From Linepithema humile (Eukaryota > Arthropoda > Insecta > Hymenoptera > Formicidae): a stretch of DNA of 64,000 nt. The stretch lies in assembly GCF_040581485.1 (NCBI RefSeq), contig NC_090130.1, positions 22,337,918 to 22,401,917 of the forward strand, given 5' to 3'. Numbering within the stretch: the first letter of the stretch is position 1; every line of letters begins with the position of its first letter. Positions 14,583 through 29,297 of the stretch are shown one piece after another. Both the position numbers and the translations under genes were made by a program. Under the pieces are notes generated by a model. The model was not told the DNA's origin, ran no database searches, and saw only the letters and a program-made list of their open reading frames with translations.

Positions 14583-15111
14583 GTGTCGTTCCTGAGCATA
14601 CTTTTTTTTCTATCGCCTCTACGAACAGCGCCAATGAAAGCGACATTTCCGCGTGAAACTGATCGGAACTGATTCGGGGCTTTTATGGAGATTCGATTAT
14701 CGCGATACCGCTATCGGAAGAAGAGACGACTGTCTGAGATGTTATCGGATTAGAAAAGCGACAACTGTGCTTTGTCACTCTTAATTTCCCCCTTATTGAT
14801 TCTATCAACACAAGATTCTCGGGATCCTTCCCGATCTTTATTTCGACGACTATTAAAGACCAACACTGGCAAAAAATTAGAAAGGAATGTTTCCACATAA
14901 CTGACAACATGTAAGCACTTATTGGTAAAAAGTCGATATGCGTAGTCATGGTGTATTCGTGACACATGTCGGCGCACGAATTCGTAGTGAGCGGCGATAT
15001 CTGGATAAACGTCGACCGGTATTTACGGCATAGTCGCGTATCGACCGAAAAAGTTGGCGATGCCAGTCCCAGACTGAATGCGAAAATTCACGCTCGACGG
15101 AGCGCCGTGGT

Positions 15112-15161
15112 AACGACGGCAACGACAACGACGATGACGACGACGACGACGACGACGACGC
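15112..15161 (+). repeat. ACG triplet repeat
   Basis: An impure ACG/ATG array ends in 8 pure ACG copies (15137-15160). It gives Thr-rich and Val-rich chance frames on the two strands. Confidence 0.95.
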
Positions 15162-18119
15162 ACAAGGCGGAGGAGGACGCGAGAGAAAGGACTATCAGGT
15201 CAGCGCGACCCGTGGGGTGCAGAATGCAAGTCACGCCGGGTAATTGCACCACGCGACCATTACCTCGCGTGCGGGCCGCGTCGGTAGGTGAAGGCTGGTC
15301 GTAGGTAGCACGCACCTACGAGTCGGCGATACGCGCGTTGCCAAGAAGGCTGACTGGTATTCCGCTTACGTTTGTTTTATCGCACCGGCACCATTCTTTT
15401 TTTTCGTTTTTTTCTTCCTCTCGATTCTTTGCCACGATGACGTACTAAGCGGCAAATCGTAATTCATAGCAGACACATCGCGCGTTTTTCTCCGCAAAAA
15501 TCATCGCTGGCGTTTAGTCGTCGATGACATAAACCATGTTTTACGATCAACGTTTTGCCGGCTTTTTTGAACTCCCGAGCGCACTCCCGAGAAGTCTCGC
15601 TGATAATTTGCTGAATTAAAACGTCGCGCGGAATTAATATCCGGATCATAAATAGAACACGGCGTTCCTTCAATCGCGGGTATGATTTATCGCCGATGAC
15701 ACGTGCATTTGATTTACGGGAATGGAAAGATGCGCGAAGATGGAGGGAGACACGGATGTATATGGGAGCGATACTATTTGTGAACGTGTTCGATTCGATA
15801 AGAACGACCGTGCGCTCAGGCAGAAACCGGAAGCGGCCATCTAAGATCCTGCGGTCGCCTCGTGTAAATATTATGCTCAAACAGTCCGAAACATTAAACA
15901 TCTTGCCGATAGCACAGGACAGCGTGTTTGTATACCAGGGTGTTCCCCTTCCTTCAATCTCGCAGCGTCCCCTGCTTTGCTTCGACCTTTAAGATACCTA
16001 TTTCTCGTGTTCGAATAATGCAACGAATGTTGCGAAAACGTGGCATACCTGCTTCAAAGAAACTTGGGCAAATCGATTTAAAACGGCAGAACAGTCCCCT
16101 CGACGGCAAGCTTAGCTACCGTTTCGTGGGGCTGATTTTGCAAAGAAAGCAGCTGACTAGAGACTCTTTACTCTCCCTCTTACAGAACCAAGGAGGATCA
16201 GCTTTTCAGGGATTCTCAGTTATTCAAGGGATGTAGTTATTTAAAATATCTCTTTATCTCCATTCCGCCATCATTCGATGGATAAGCACGCGTAGGCTCG
16301 AGAAAATTCGCGAAAATCACTTAAGTATCAATTTAAATTTATAATAACAATCGAGACCCAATGAGTACATATATATTAATAACATTCACATATATTTTTC
16401 ACTTTTAGACTAAATTACGATAAAAATCAAAATAAAAAAAAAACATTTTAAAATGTGTAAACCAAATACATGAAAGTATAAATTATTAAAATATTTATCA
16501 TTATTGAATGAGGAAACACATGCAAAAAAATTTGAATGACCATCAACGCATCGACATATCGACGTAAACATTTCACGGAATTATCCGTATTCAAAAGTAT
16601 TTCGAGCGAGGTGATTAATCTTCATAGGATGGTGTCACGACCGAATGACAGCCACTGGGACGACGACGTTTCGACGGCAATGCGATTGCCCTTTGCCGCA
16701 GCTTGCATCACCCGATGGATTTTCGTTGCACTCGAGAGACTGTATAAGGCGAGCCTGGGATGGCATTCGGTACAAGCAACGCTTCTCGATCTAACAATCG
16801 CTCGCAAGCGCATCAACGCACAGCCGATGCACTTCCCAGAAATCAACGAGCGAAATTAACCTACCGACCGACGGATAAATCGCCTTTGAAGACGAGTGTA
16901 TCTTTGCCATTTCTAGTGCGAGTTAAACTAGATCGCGCTGAAACGATTCGACGAAACGACAAACGCCGGTTCTACAGCCGGCAGCAAATTGGCCTCAGCC
17001 TCTGTGTGATTTTCTACGAAGTCGCACACCATTAGAAAACTTCGATTCTCCTTTCTTCGCACATTATTTCAAACTCAAGTTAAACAATATCGTTTTCATA
17101 ATAAATATTTGAGAAAAAAGATTATTTTATTTAAAAAAAAAAATTTAGTAAGTTATTTGCAAAAATAATTAAATCATGCTGCAAAATATTAATCTACAAG
17201 TATTCAGCGTAATCACGAATATCTGCTGTCGCACGCGGCACCAATAATTACCAGAACAAAGACGCGACACCAGAACACTGTTCGACCTTCGTACCTCAAG
17301 CTGTTCTATATATATGCGATCCACGTGTGTCCCTTGGGACGTCCTAGGGCGCCGGGCATTGAGCAATGCAAACGGCCGGGACTCTCGGTCAACGCGGGCC
17401 CTTCGCATTGCGCACCGAATTAAGCCCGCATTATTATATCGATAATGAAATTTGACGATATTGTGCATTTTACAGGCGGCCACACGGTTTGCCCCCCTCC
17501 GGTACGCATCCTACATCCCCCTTCGTCGACTATTGTTAAAAATCAAGACCGCGGCGGCCACCCGCCACACAAGCGCTTCGCGTTATTATTGTGGTACGCG
17601 GCTCCGTGGGTTAGCCCATATCCGCCGGCCAGAAGCGTGGCAGGATATTTAATCCGGGGGCGCACATGCGTGAAATCTAGCTTGTTACACGTTTTGTTAA
17701 TCTCGCCGAGCGATCCGCGTTGAGTTTGTACGCGCCTCACGCACGGCCCCTCCGTCCTTAAACGTCCGTCGATATTAAATGTCGCAGTTGCCTATCTAGA
17801 TCTTGAATTTCTACATAAATAAATATTAAAGTAGGCATCATCCTTTGTAATCCTTTTCAACAATTGTCATCGCACATCTTTCTTTCACCGCGTCTTTCAT
17901 CCATACTTCTTTATGTTGCTCGAGAATCCAACAAATCCGTTTGATCAACCAACGCAATAAAAAATTATCTATGCTCAGATTTGCAAAAAATATTGAACCC
18001 ACGGGCTGCTTTACGACGATGCGTACTAAGAAAATCACATTACCGGGCTTAAGGAACGATGACACCGACCGCCGTTGTCTGTTTGTTGATCTAAGCGAAG
18101 AAGAAGCTGCACGACCGAT

Positions 18120-18133
18120 AAGCGGATCCGCTT
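18120..18133. repeat. 14-bp perfect palindrome
   Basis: AAGCGGATCCGCTT is self-complementary with no spacer. Confidence 0.8.
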
Positions 18134-21100
18134 CCGCGAAGTGAACTGCCCTGCCGCGGTTATAAAAGTGGAAATTCCAGCAGCCGCGGTTTGTTTGCGA
18201 GCCGGCCAGACTCGTGGTAACGGTTCTTCCACGAGCGCGATCGTTAGGATCTCTTTTATTATTCGGGTCGAAATTAAACGCCTCGTTTCGCGGTGAGCTT
18301 TGTGATCGGGAAAGATACTAGTCGCCGTCGTGTGTGGCCCGCTCGTTCGCGGCTCTTTATTGGGTTTACACGGTAATACGGTACGCGAAGAAAAATATAT
18401 AGTCCGCGATACACCCTCGCAGTCGTGAAAGTCACACGAGACCGCCTAACATGCTGTTGCATAGCTTCGTTTATCCAAATCGTGCAGGCTGCGCGATAAT
18501 AATCGTTCGTTACTTAAGACATCTCTTTTTTTTAAAGATCACTTAAAAATCTATTCATTAATTTCGATACAAAAGTATTTGTAAAATGTGTCTTTCTTTC
18601 GTTTTGCGGTAAATGTTACAGTGATTATCTTGAAAGATTATCTTGATGAGATTAGAGTTGATTTTTACGAAAGCGGAACTAAGAAAGTTGAAAGAAAATC
18701 GTGCCACTATATAATAAGATTTTCTCGGCTCGTTCCCATCTCATAAGGCACGTAAATACTGTTTGCCGAGAGCGTACTAATCATCCTTCAGAGTACGTAC
18801 ATGCGTATGTAGGATGCGAATCAAATCGGCATAACGTCCTGCAGTTCTGCACTCTGATTGGGATGCAGAACATGCGCATCGCTGGCTACTTTATGCATTG
18901 CTCTCCTTGCTAAATAACCCATCCTCAAGCGACGCATTGTAACGTTAAAACCAAGATTGCATGCTGCTATATTGTGCGAGTAGGTTGGAATTATGAAACA
19001 GGATCTACCCCGAGATTGCCGTGGAAAACGTAAAGCATCATCGTTGAATCTAAACGATACCGCCGATGTCTTTCATCATACACAAGGATGACGCGCAAAG
19101 CACGCGAATTAAGAATAAAAGGAAAGCAGCCCGGAATGGCGGAGGCGGTTACGGTAGCAGGCTTGGGAAATTGTCGTCGGTATGCGATTGCCGCCGTGAA
19201 ACAATGCAGCGTGTGTCTTCGAGCAGAGCGACGTAATTCTCCATTATGATGCGCGGCTCGCAAACAATGAAGTAGAAAAAAGTTACGCGCGTTAATATCA
19301 GAATCAAATGAGAATTATACGAAGCTAAAGTCAATCAAAGCGCAAATTTGAATAAAATTGCAATTAATCTTAAGCATTCTAAAAATATCTCTCTTTTCAG
19401 GGGAAAAAATAGATACAAAAGATATTCAAGCGCATTTCTCGAACAATCGGCAGTCGCGGGACGAGAATAAACCGGAGAAAATAATCAGCATACACAATAG
19501 GCACCGGGAACAGCGCAACGACAGGGAAGAATTACTCGTTCGAGGCTTATCGATGAGATTTTCCGAGCCGGCGAGCAGCGTCGCGGCGGTGCGTACGTGA
19601 TTGGCGTACGTGAAATTATTTCTAACGCGACCGAGCGGTCCTTCTCTCATGCGAAGAGCGCCTCCCGTGCGCCAGAAAAGGCACCTGTAAGGAATCGGTC
19701 TACATAATGAAGACGTTGAGAGGCGTGCCGCGCGGCTTCGGAGTTTCCCTTGTACGTCGCTATACTCAGTCACATAACTAATCGCAGTGCATTCTTGCAT
19801 TCGCGACCCGATTAGCTCAAGATCAATGAAACTGCGACTATTCCGTGATGTAATTATAGCCACTCGCTCAATAATCGACTCGATCACCTTCTTGACGTTG
19901 AATAGCTCGCAACAATCACGCGATAATTTACGACGCGTTGAATATGAATCTGCGAATGTAAATTGCGTAACGAAACGAATACGATAATATAATACGTGGA
20001 ATAACAACAGTGCGTGTGCAAAAAATTATAAGCCGCAATATAGTGATAGAGATGGACTTTTGCAGGCGGATTTTGCCGTATATTTTACTGCTTTCACAAA
20101 ACTATCCCGTTCTTTCGATTACACGATTATTTTGATAAAAATCAAGACGCGACGGTTCGATAATCGGTTTGCGTAACGCAAAGTAATAACGGAAATATTA
20201 TGACGATGCGTTACTCCGTAAGGTGTGGTGTGTAAATTTCCGCGATATCTCTCTTGACTCCCCGCGGCGCGGCACGTGGATATTGTTTTTAAAAACACCA
20301 TTAACGAGGATGACTGTCAATCGCCTCGAGCACCGGTGCAGCGCGCTCGTGTAATCACATTACGCGGCGCACAGCCCTGTACGCTCGGCTGGGCACAATG
20401 GCGAGTGTTTTTGTAGTGCGCTCACGGCGGCCATTGTTACATTATTATTCGTATCCTGCGCGCCGGGGGTACCGCAGGACGGCGGGTAAGTATGGCAGGA
20501 TCCGCTGAATCAAACCGACCTGCACCCTTCACGCGCGCGCGCGGAGGGAAGCTCGAGCCCTCGGCGCGCGGTGTGTACGCTCGAGGTGTTACCGTCGACA
20601 TCGTACAGAGAGCGACGAAAGGAGGGGGGCTTCTATTTTTTCCACGGGACCATGTAAACCAAAGCGGAACGATCTCTCGACCCTCGAGCGCCCTCGGACG
20701 CAGAGGTACGAGTGCAACAATGAAGACATCGTGAAAAAAATGTTTGTCGGCGCAACCGACTTTTCGTGCGTATTCGACGACAGCTGTCGCGATGCGAAGG
20801 CAAGACGACCCCCGGATTAGTGAGAGCACTTTTTCCTTCAATGGCCGCTTACGCCGACATAAATAAGACAATTGCGGAGACGCGGGTGACGCGACGCACA
20901 CGCGAATACTAATCGCGTCGAACGACTCGAAGACGTCTCGCTTGTCCGCGCGCGCGCGAAACGAAAATTAAACGCGCTCGCACGCGTCGTTACAATTTAC
21001 CGTCCTCTCGCGCATACTTGATCCCCAATGAATTTCTATGCAACATAATATCGTCGCGACGTACCGAGGTCGCGCTGTCACGCGGCTCGTCGTTTTATGC

Positions 21101-21656
21101 GAGTGCGGGGTTGATGGTCGCATCAGTCACCCATCTGGCGTTACCCTGGACCATCCATGCGTGCCAGTTTTACACCGTACCCTGTTATGCATTTGACTAT
21201 CGACAATGCGCGCAACATGCCGAGATGGCTCGAAGGGTGCCGAGTGGCGCGGAGGGGAACGTCGGACTAAAGAAGGCGAAAAAAGAGAGCAAACACGAGA
21301 TGGGGTGAGCGGTTCGACTTGACGATCGACTGTCCTTTGAAAATTAGCGTTTAAATCCTCGAGGTTTCATCGATAGTCTATAAAATATTTCTTTCGTTTT
21401 TCGCGTCAGCATGCAATTGCGTATTAAATATATTTAAATCGGAAGATTACATTAACTATTGTAATATTACATTTTTATAAAATTGTTAAACAAAAAATAA
21501 TTCTCGTAACTTAACTGTATAATATATTGCGCTAGAAAAAGCAAGAAAAAATTAAGTATTTCAAAAATTTATAAATATTCTCGGAATAAAAGATTGGAAT
21601 ATTTTCTCCTTAATTCGGAGAACACGGAAGATTTTAATTCTATCAGTGTACATATC

Positions 21657-21690
21657 TTTTCAACATAATATCATTTTCAACATAATATCA
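21657..21690 (+). repeat. 17-bp tandem duplication
   Basis: TTTTCAACATAATATCA occurs twice in direct succession with no mismatch, within an AT-rich block. It looks like a recent slippage or repair duplication. Confidence 0.9.
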
Positions 21691-23063
21691 TTTGCTTGAA
21701 TGTAGCAGAATAAAGCGGAGTTAACGCACGTCTATTTAAAGATATCTGCACCGAATTAAAGCTCTAAGTCAGTTGTTCCGAAATAACGAGCGGTGTAATG
21801 ACTCTTGAGGAGAATCAATTATTCAAACAACAGAAATACGATACGGAAGGATATTTTCGTTCTTTATATCTACTGTTTTAAAGTTGTATTATTCATGTAT
21901 CTCAATCGATTTTGTAATAAAAATGTCATAATTTATTGGAATTAGTTTTTAATATATTATAAAATTGAATGGAGAGGAAAACCTGTCGAAAGAAGTACAC
22001 ATTATAGGCCAACTCTGTTCCATTTATTTGAAGTGATATAATTTGGAAAATGCGCTTTTTTCTGAAGAAGCTTTTCTACGCTATCGCATCGCTAACGCCG
22101 TTCCTATTTTGTTACTCTTCCGTAGGTAATGTCAGGCAGTGTTGTCGCCCGTACGCGAAAGGGCGGTAATGGGCAGAAGGGTCTCGATGATGGGTGATCA
22201 CTCATCGAGAAGTGACAGTGGCGATGAAAGTGTGCCTTATCGTTGAATAGGCTGGAGTGCCACATAACGAGCCCTCATACAAGTCGCCCGCAATATTATC
22301 GCGCATGGCAGACCGAGTTGCAAATAATAAATAGCGCTTAAAAAAAGCTGCCGACAGCTTTGCGACGCCGTCGACTTTATTAGATAAATGTCGTCGATAC
22401 TGCAACACGGGAGAATCGATAAAGTTCAACGCATATATACAAATATTAATTTAAAAATAAAAATTCTAGTTAAAAAAAACACTAACTCAAGACAAAAGAA
22501 AGGAAAAAGGGTTCAGATTGAATAAAAATTACAATTTTAATACAAGACTCACCGAAATATATCGTGAAAGATTTTAAGAAAGTCGTGACTGATGGAAAGA
22601 AGTCTAAGGTCCGAATCCAATTGAAAAGCGTTTGCGTGACAGTAATTTTCGAGCAGAGAGATTCCAGACGATCGCGAACCACTTTTCCCGCGTTACATCT
22701 AAAGGGATAAAGGCGGAGACCACGAGTAAGACGAGGGACGGCCGCAAATCGAGCATTCGCCGGCCGCTAAAGTCAATTGGTATTATTAGATTGGCACCCC
22801 TGTGCACGGGGACGGGGGGCCCGTACCATCCCCCGCAGTCGGCGAGACGGACACCCTCGGAAGAGCCCGACTCGCAGTACGTTACTGGGTATGTGCGTGA
22901 TGGTTGGCGGTAAATTTCATTCGAGGAATTATCATGATTGAATCAGCTGCTCCGCTCCACTCCACCGCGGCCACTTCACTCGAGTTAGATTCGTAGCCCC
23001 TGCGCGCTCGGTAAAACCGATGCTTCTCGCCCTCGCTAACTCCCCCTCCGTCCCCCGCCGTCG

Positions 23064-23084
23064 CTCTCTCTCTCTCTCTCTCTC
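23064..23084 (+). repeat. CT microsatellite
   Basis: About 10 CT units following a C-rich run. Confidence 0.95.
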
Positions 23085-26000
23085 AACCGGCAGCAGATTC
23101 GAATTTTTCCCTGAATGCAAAGTAGACCGATTCCCTTTAAGTGCATATAATATCCCGTCCATGATGTGCACGCGATGAGTTTTCAGATTTCTTGTTCCGT
23201 CATTGAAAAATACGGTTGTGCAATTTTACACGCGGTGAGACGTGCATTGCGCAGCATAAAGCCACCTCTCTTACAGATGGGCGTTAATCCCGATTTTAAT
23301 CCGCCGCGAAGAACGGATGCAATCAGCGATCGCTCGCTTTCCTTCTCGTTCCGCTCGAATACGTTTACGGGGCACTCGATATTTCCCGATTAATTACGTC
23401 GCGTTTCCCGTAATTTAGTCGCGTTACGGCGGGACGAGCGATGCCGCAAAGCGATCTGCTTCGGGAAGTCGGAGCAACGGTGTATCAAGTGTCGAAGGCC
23501 GGCAACGATCCCTTCGCGACACAGCGGCAAGCCGTGTTGTTCGATGCGTGCATGCTTGCGTAAGTGCACGCGTGTGCGTGCTCCGTGCGTTATGCCGGCG
23601 GTCTTTCTCGGGCCGCAAGAGTGATTTATGCACGGTCGTGTCACGGCCAACTTGATACAGTTACAACCCGCTAACTCACCTCGCCGCAGCCACTGGTAAT
23701 ACACGGCTTCAGGTGACTCGGAGTTTTCGGGACTACGACAAAGTCGGAATTTTCCTGTGATCGATAACGCACCGTTCGCGTGCGTGCAATACCACTTTGT
23801 CGTATTGAGAATGCTAATCAACGACAAAACAATTGTGAAGAATTTTAAATTGCGAATGCTAAAACAAAAATAATTTGTTTCTTTAAAATACTTTCTAACG
23901 AAAAAAAATATCTTACTAAAAAAAAAAAAAAAAACACATTTTCTCTCTACTTTCTATTTATAAAATTGTAAATGTAATATGCATATCAAATTAAGTAAAG
24001 TGCAGTCAATCAAAGTGCAACGCATAAAATAGAAAAAAATGTTATTTTAAAATGTATGTATAAATTCCCTTCAAAATAATAACAGATTGATTTCTTTATT
24101 ATAAATCTTGCAAAATTTATTTTCAATGTTTCGCGTTATATCGCGCAGTATTTTTGTCCGAAGCAGCGTTTCCAATAACTCGTTATTTCGCGCTACGTGC
24201 TTTTAATCGCGGATCAAATACGACATGAAATTAAAAAACAATTGTAATTGGAGATTGAATGACACACAGAGTTGACAACCACTGATGTAGAAATGCGGTG
24301 CGACGCCTCTACAAAGGGCGCGCTTTTCGCCCCGGCCCACTGCTACCGCTTGCGAGTGTATAAATGCAGGTGCAATAAATCAAGTTTAACGCGTGTGTAA
24401 TATTATATTCTTTAATTAAAAATCGAGGTAGAAAGATTACACGTCACAACATTCGAGGCTGCGCCACGTGTGTGTGCGCTAGCGGCGCGTTTCTTCTCCG
24501 ACTGCGGCATCGAGAAACAATGAAAGCGATTACGCGAAACAGTTTGACACAGTTGATGATTTTCACCGCGACAAATTTCCTGTCGACAAGCTACGCCCGA
24601 TCCTTGACCTTTTAAAACTTCATTAAATTTATATAAATATATAAATATCTCAATATACACAAAACATAGCATGACCGATACTTCCATGTTAACATTATTG
24701 TTCAATTAAATTAAAGTTTAAAAAATGAGCTTTTGTAACGCGAGCAGATTAATGAACGTAGATTGTGGAAAAATAATCGATTACATTTCTTTTCAAAGTT
24801 GTTTCCCTAATATGATAAAAAGAGAAAATGTGTTTTTAATCACAAAATCTATAAATTAAAATCACTTAATAATTAAAAGAGTGTAAGAATAACTAGGCAT
24901 CCTGCATCAAAATTTTGAAAACAGACTGCCAAGTTATATTTCAATTGAAAACTCTTGAGGAAACAATCGTGTAGTGAGCGATTAGCATCTCCGGCGGATG
25001 GCATCGATTATATCGGCTGGGTTGTTATCTCGCGCGTGTTATCAGCTGCGCCCGGACGTTGACGAAGCCGATCGTCGACTATTATGACGATGTTATCACG
25101 TTTCCGCGATGCGCAAATCAATATCGATGAGCCGACGATTAAATTCTTCGACGATATTCTTGCATGAACGGCTAAATAGATATGTTTTCGAATCTATGCA
25201 CTGACCGTGCTCACACGATTTAACACGTAATCTTGACATTTCATGATTATCGAATTGTCGATGTCATTGCTCTAGATTAAACGACACATCAAGTGTTAGA
25301 TAGACTAACGATCCTGTTTCGTTAAACTTATCTTCGACTTTCGTCGCTTATCAGTCACTGTAGAGATTATAATGTATTACGTGCTGCCTAGAGATATTCA
25401 CGAGTAAGATACTCATTCACGGAAATCTAAAATGTTATCGTAATAACAGCGCATTCGCGATCGGAGAAAATGATTATCGTCGTTTATAATATTTTATTTA
25501 AATAAACGTCGCAAATGTTATCAAGTAGTAATTTACGTAACGTGTAATCGTTCAGTAGGGAATCCCAGTTTGTTTTCACCGCTTGTTTGTAGCGTTAAAC
25601 TGAAGAAGCGACGACGTGGTTACAATGGTGCAATAACAATTACGCGCTATTTTGAGATTCATACTTGCATCACTTAATGCGATCGACGATACCCATCACG
25701 GGTGGCTCCGCAAACATCAGGGGTGGTTTGTCGGGGGACACATAGGTCGCAAAGGGATGGGATCCTACCGGATCCTGGATACTGTCGGCCTCGTCGAGTC
25801 CGAGGAAAAAAGCTGGTAGAGAATCGAGGGTGCACGACAATGGAACCACCCCGTGTGAGAAACGCTTGTGATGTTGTTCCACGAGCCGCCCCTGTCATCT
25901 GGTGGTGACTTTTGTAAACACCATCGTGTACCTCGGGGATGGACAGAGGCATGCGAGTGATGGGAACCCACCATCCCTTTTCTGTCCTTCTCTTCGCCAA

Positions 26001-28304
26001 AGGAAACACATCGGCGAAAAAAAAATGGGTTATTGGATCGTTATCGCTATATCGTTTGATCTACGCAAACTTCCGTCATAACAAAGTTAACTGTTTATCA
26101 CCGTTATTTGAAGAATAAAGTAATGTTTAAATAAATAAATAACGTTTAATAAGTGCAATTTCTTTCCGAGTTTTATAACGAATAAAAGTGAATAGTAAAC
26201 GTATGTGGCCCCACTGCCTCGTGAAATCATTGTGAAATCAAACAACACAAGCTGCCAGCGGAAATATGCACGCAGTTAAGGTATAATTGCCAAAATGTAC
26301 GGTACACGCACGGCCAATGAAACAGCCTCCAGGCTTGATCTCTCAATAGCAAGCTTACGGCTTAGAAATCCGCCCCGATCTCGCCGTCCCCTTTCAACCC
26401 CCTAAATACTGGTATTACTGATTACAGAACCGCAGCAGCACGTGGCTCACGTCTGCGCCCGTCACAGTCACACCGGCCAATTTGCGTTTCCGTAATTTCC
26501 GCCCGACAATGGACCACCCCGCACGTACACGGTGAGTGTGTGCATGCGTACGCGGATTGATAATCCGCGCGCACACATCCGCGCGCGTTTCGGATTGAAC
26601 GCTACTGCCAATTTCGCGTGCGGTCGTCAGTAACGATTGTTCTTTGCCCGTATATACGCTCGTAGTAGCGAGACCGAGAGAGCAAAGCGTTCACTTTCAC
26701 ACGCTTCTCTTCATTGACACGATCGCGGGGCGTGTCCGCGTCAGCCGGCGACGCCGGTCATCTCGATAAAATAATGCGACACGCTGTAATTACAGCACGG
26801 TCGTAATATCACAGTAACGAGAAGAACGACACGCGATATTATTACGCGTCTTAGTGCTTATTTAATTGCGATCAACTTACAATCCTAATTTTTCTCCGTT
26901 ATATTTTAGAATTTTATAAATTTCAGTTAATAAAATAAATAAAACTTTCTTGGGATTTTCAAAACTAAACAAAAAAGATTTTCCCTGGCGTTTTCTCTTT
27001 GAAGTATAATCGCGTAATTAGCGTATAAGAAAGTGTTTGTTAAAATCGAACTGCAAACTGAGTTTTTCAGCAACATAAAAATAAATCCTTCTAAGTAATC
27101 TGGATTTGACATCTAAAAGACAATTTTTACCTGGAACCGTTTAGCAGGGTGCCTGATCGGCAAGAAAACGAATGTCCTTTGCGACATTCGAACAATGAGG
27201 GCCTCAGCGGGGTACGATATTCTATAACCGAATCCTTCCTAGAAATTTTCGGACAAAGAACGGATATTCAAAAAGGAATTCTGCTTTTTCACGGTGGAAA
27301 ACTCTTGGCAACTTGAAAATCCGCTATGCATAGGAAAACCGGAATATGGTACCTTTTACTGTCAGTTCTTCGAAGACTCGAATATTCTGCGAATTCCTAT
27401 AATGGTATTAGTGCCAAAGAAAACCTGTTTAAAAGTGCTCTTGCGGTAACTTCGAAAACTAGCCAGCAAAGAAGTATAAACGATCAAAAGACCATAGATC
27501 TACGCGCAGTTCTGTGTTGTGACTGCCAATAAACGCAAGCAAACAGAATCAACGCCGAGATTCGATGGAAAATTCGATCCGGTTTTATCGAGTCGACGGA
27601 CAGAAGTCGACAGACTGAAGTAGGAAGAATGGATAATTCTGATGCTATAGAATGCAAGTAAAATGCGGAAACCGTGAAAAGTAGCAATTGATGTTTGACT
27701 TCATCTTAAAATAATCCACACAGACTCACAATATACTTTTGCGATTTACAAAAGTGTTATATTTTTACTCTACAAAGGTACTTTGAATGTAACGTTAAAT
27801 GTTGATCATGTCAATTTGCATAGCGTTTCAATTTTGGCTGTAGACGAAGAATAATTTTTCTCGAGACTTCATAAAATCATAGACGGTACTCTCAATCTTC
27901 TTCGTAAAAATCCGTTCTCTTACGTGCACGTAAGAGCTAAAGCTAATCGCGCGCGGCATGAATGCAGCCGCCATCCGCCGACGCCGACCTCTCCCGCAGA
28001 CGCGCAGTCGGCGAACAACAAAAAAACCTCGAAAATCAGCCCCGGCTCGATATGTGATTCGAATAATAGGGAAAAAGTTGTCGGTACAATGGGCGGACGG
28101 AGGAAGCTCTCGAGCTGCCGGTACCAAAATGAAATCTAGGCGAAAGGGGTTGGTTGGCGCGCTTCTCCGTGGTATCTGTGAGCCGGCGGCACGTACACGC
28201 CGGTACATGCAACAGGACTCGGCTCTAGAGTACGACTCTTTATTTAACTGGAGTATAGAAGATGTGAATGCCAGGGCGGATTAAAAGCACCGTGGAAGAG
28301 AACC

Positions 28305-28404
28305 GGGGGGGGGGGGGGGGGAGTACAGAAGGTGGGGGAGGCAGAGAGAGAGGAGAGAAGAGGAACGAGCGCCGGAGGCCGGGGGGAGGGAGGAGGGGGG
28401 GGGG
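28305..28404 (+). repeat. G run and G-rich tract
   Basis: Seventeen consecutive G at 28305-28321 are followed by purine-rich sequence and by several G runs at 28381-28404. The tract could form G-quadruplexes on the plus strand. It also explains the proline-rich frames on the minus strand. Confidence 0.95.
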
Positions 28405-29297
28405 ACGAAAAAGAGGGAGAGGATCATTTGAATGAGTAATACTACACCTCGCGCACCCACCCACACCGCCATACAAGTCCCGAGCACAGCAGCTTTGTTT
28501 GATACGGCGCATTGTGCTGGCTGCCACCGGTTCACTTTATACCGACGCACACAGGCTCGCGTGTCGCGTGTACGCACGTATCCGCACATACTTGCACGCG
28601 GCATTCCCTCCTCTCGCCGGTCCCTCTATCTCTCTCCCTCGTGCAGCTTCCCCAGTCTTTCTTTTTACGACCTCGGAATACCCAGTGCCCCCGGATTCAG
28701 CTTGAACCACTGAAAATTGTATTATAATGCGACCAGAACGCACGACAATGAGGCAGCGGCTCGGTCAAGTCGCCTTATGCCAATCTCGGAGCGGGGGCGG
28801 TTATGATTTCAATGAGAAAGGGAGCGGGCGGCTGCGAACGATGGACGAGAGACCGGTGAGGATTCTCGTATTTCCCGTTCCTTCTTCAGCGTGGCAAAAA
28901 GACGACGCTACAAATTGGTTCATCGCAGAGAAACGCAAAGTATAAGCATAGCAGATTTTCGAGGCAAATATATGCCGAATTAAACAATCGAAACCTATAA
29001 ATTATTATTTTTCAAAAATATTATAACAAAAAAATATTAAACTCTCAAAAATACTAACTTTCTACATCTACATGTCTAATAAATTTGATTCCAACGAATT
29101 TAATAAAAGTTATGGATTATTAATATCGTAATTACATTATTCTAATTATTACCAGTGGAGTACATAAATTCGTCGGGATATCAGGGCTCCGATTATCATG
29201 GCCAGTGCGGGCGCGCGCGTAAATCGAGCTTCGCGGGACTGCCGCCGCGACGTGTCTAGGAACATCGTAGATAAGACACGTGCGATTCGGCGGCGTG

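Larger units (their letters stand above)
13301..25660. other. noncoding stretch, probably homothorax intron
   Basis: I recognise no gene. The stretch holds one longer open frame (13887-14582 minus, listed separately), an ACG triplet repeat (15112-15161), a 14-bp palindrome (18120-18133), a 17-bp tandem duplication (21657-21690), a CT tract (23064-23084) and an A run (23918-23934). AT-rich blocks lie at about 16240-16530, 21360-22050 and 23830-24130. Confidence 0.6.

Noticed and set aside
15088..15315. Val-rich and Thr-rich frames on opposite strands
   Set aside because: They come from the ACG repeat.
28240..28604. Proline-rich minus-strand frames
   Set aside because: They are translations of the G run and G-rich tract.
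28727..28945. Plus-strand frame ending NWFIAEKRKV, resembling the NWFINARRR of TALE homeodomains
   Set aside because: The preceding residues show no homeodomain helices or PYP loop, the strand is opposite to homothorax, and the match is only a few residues.
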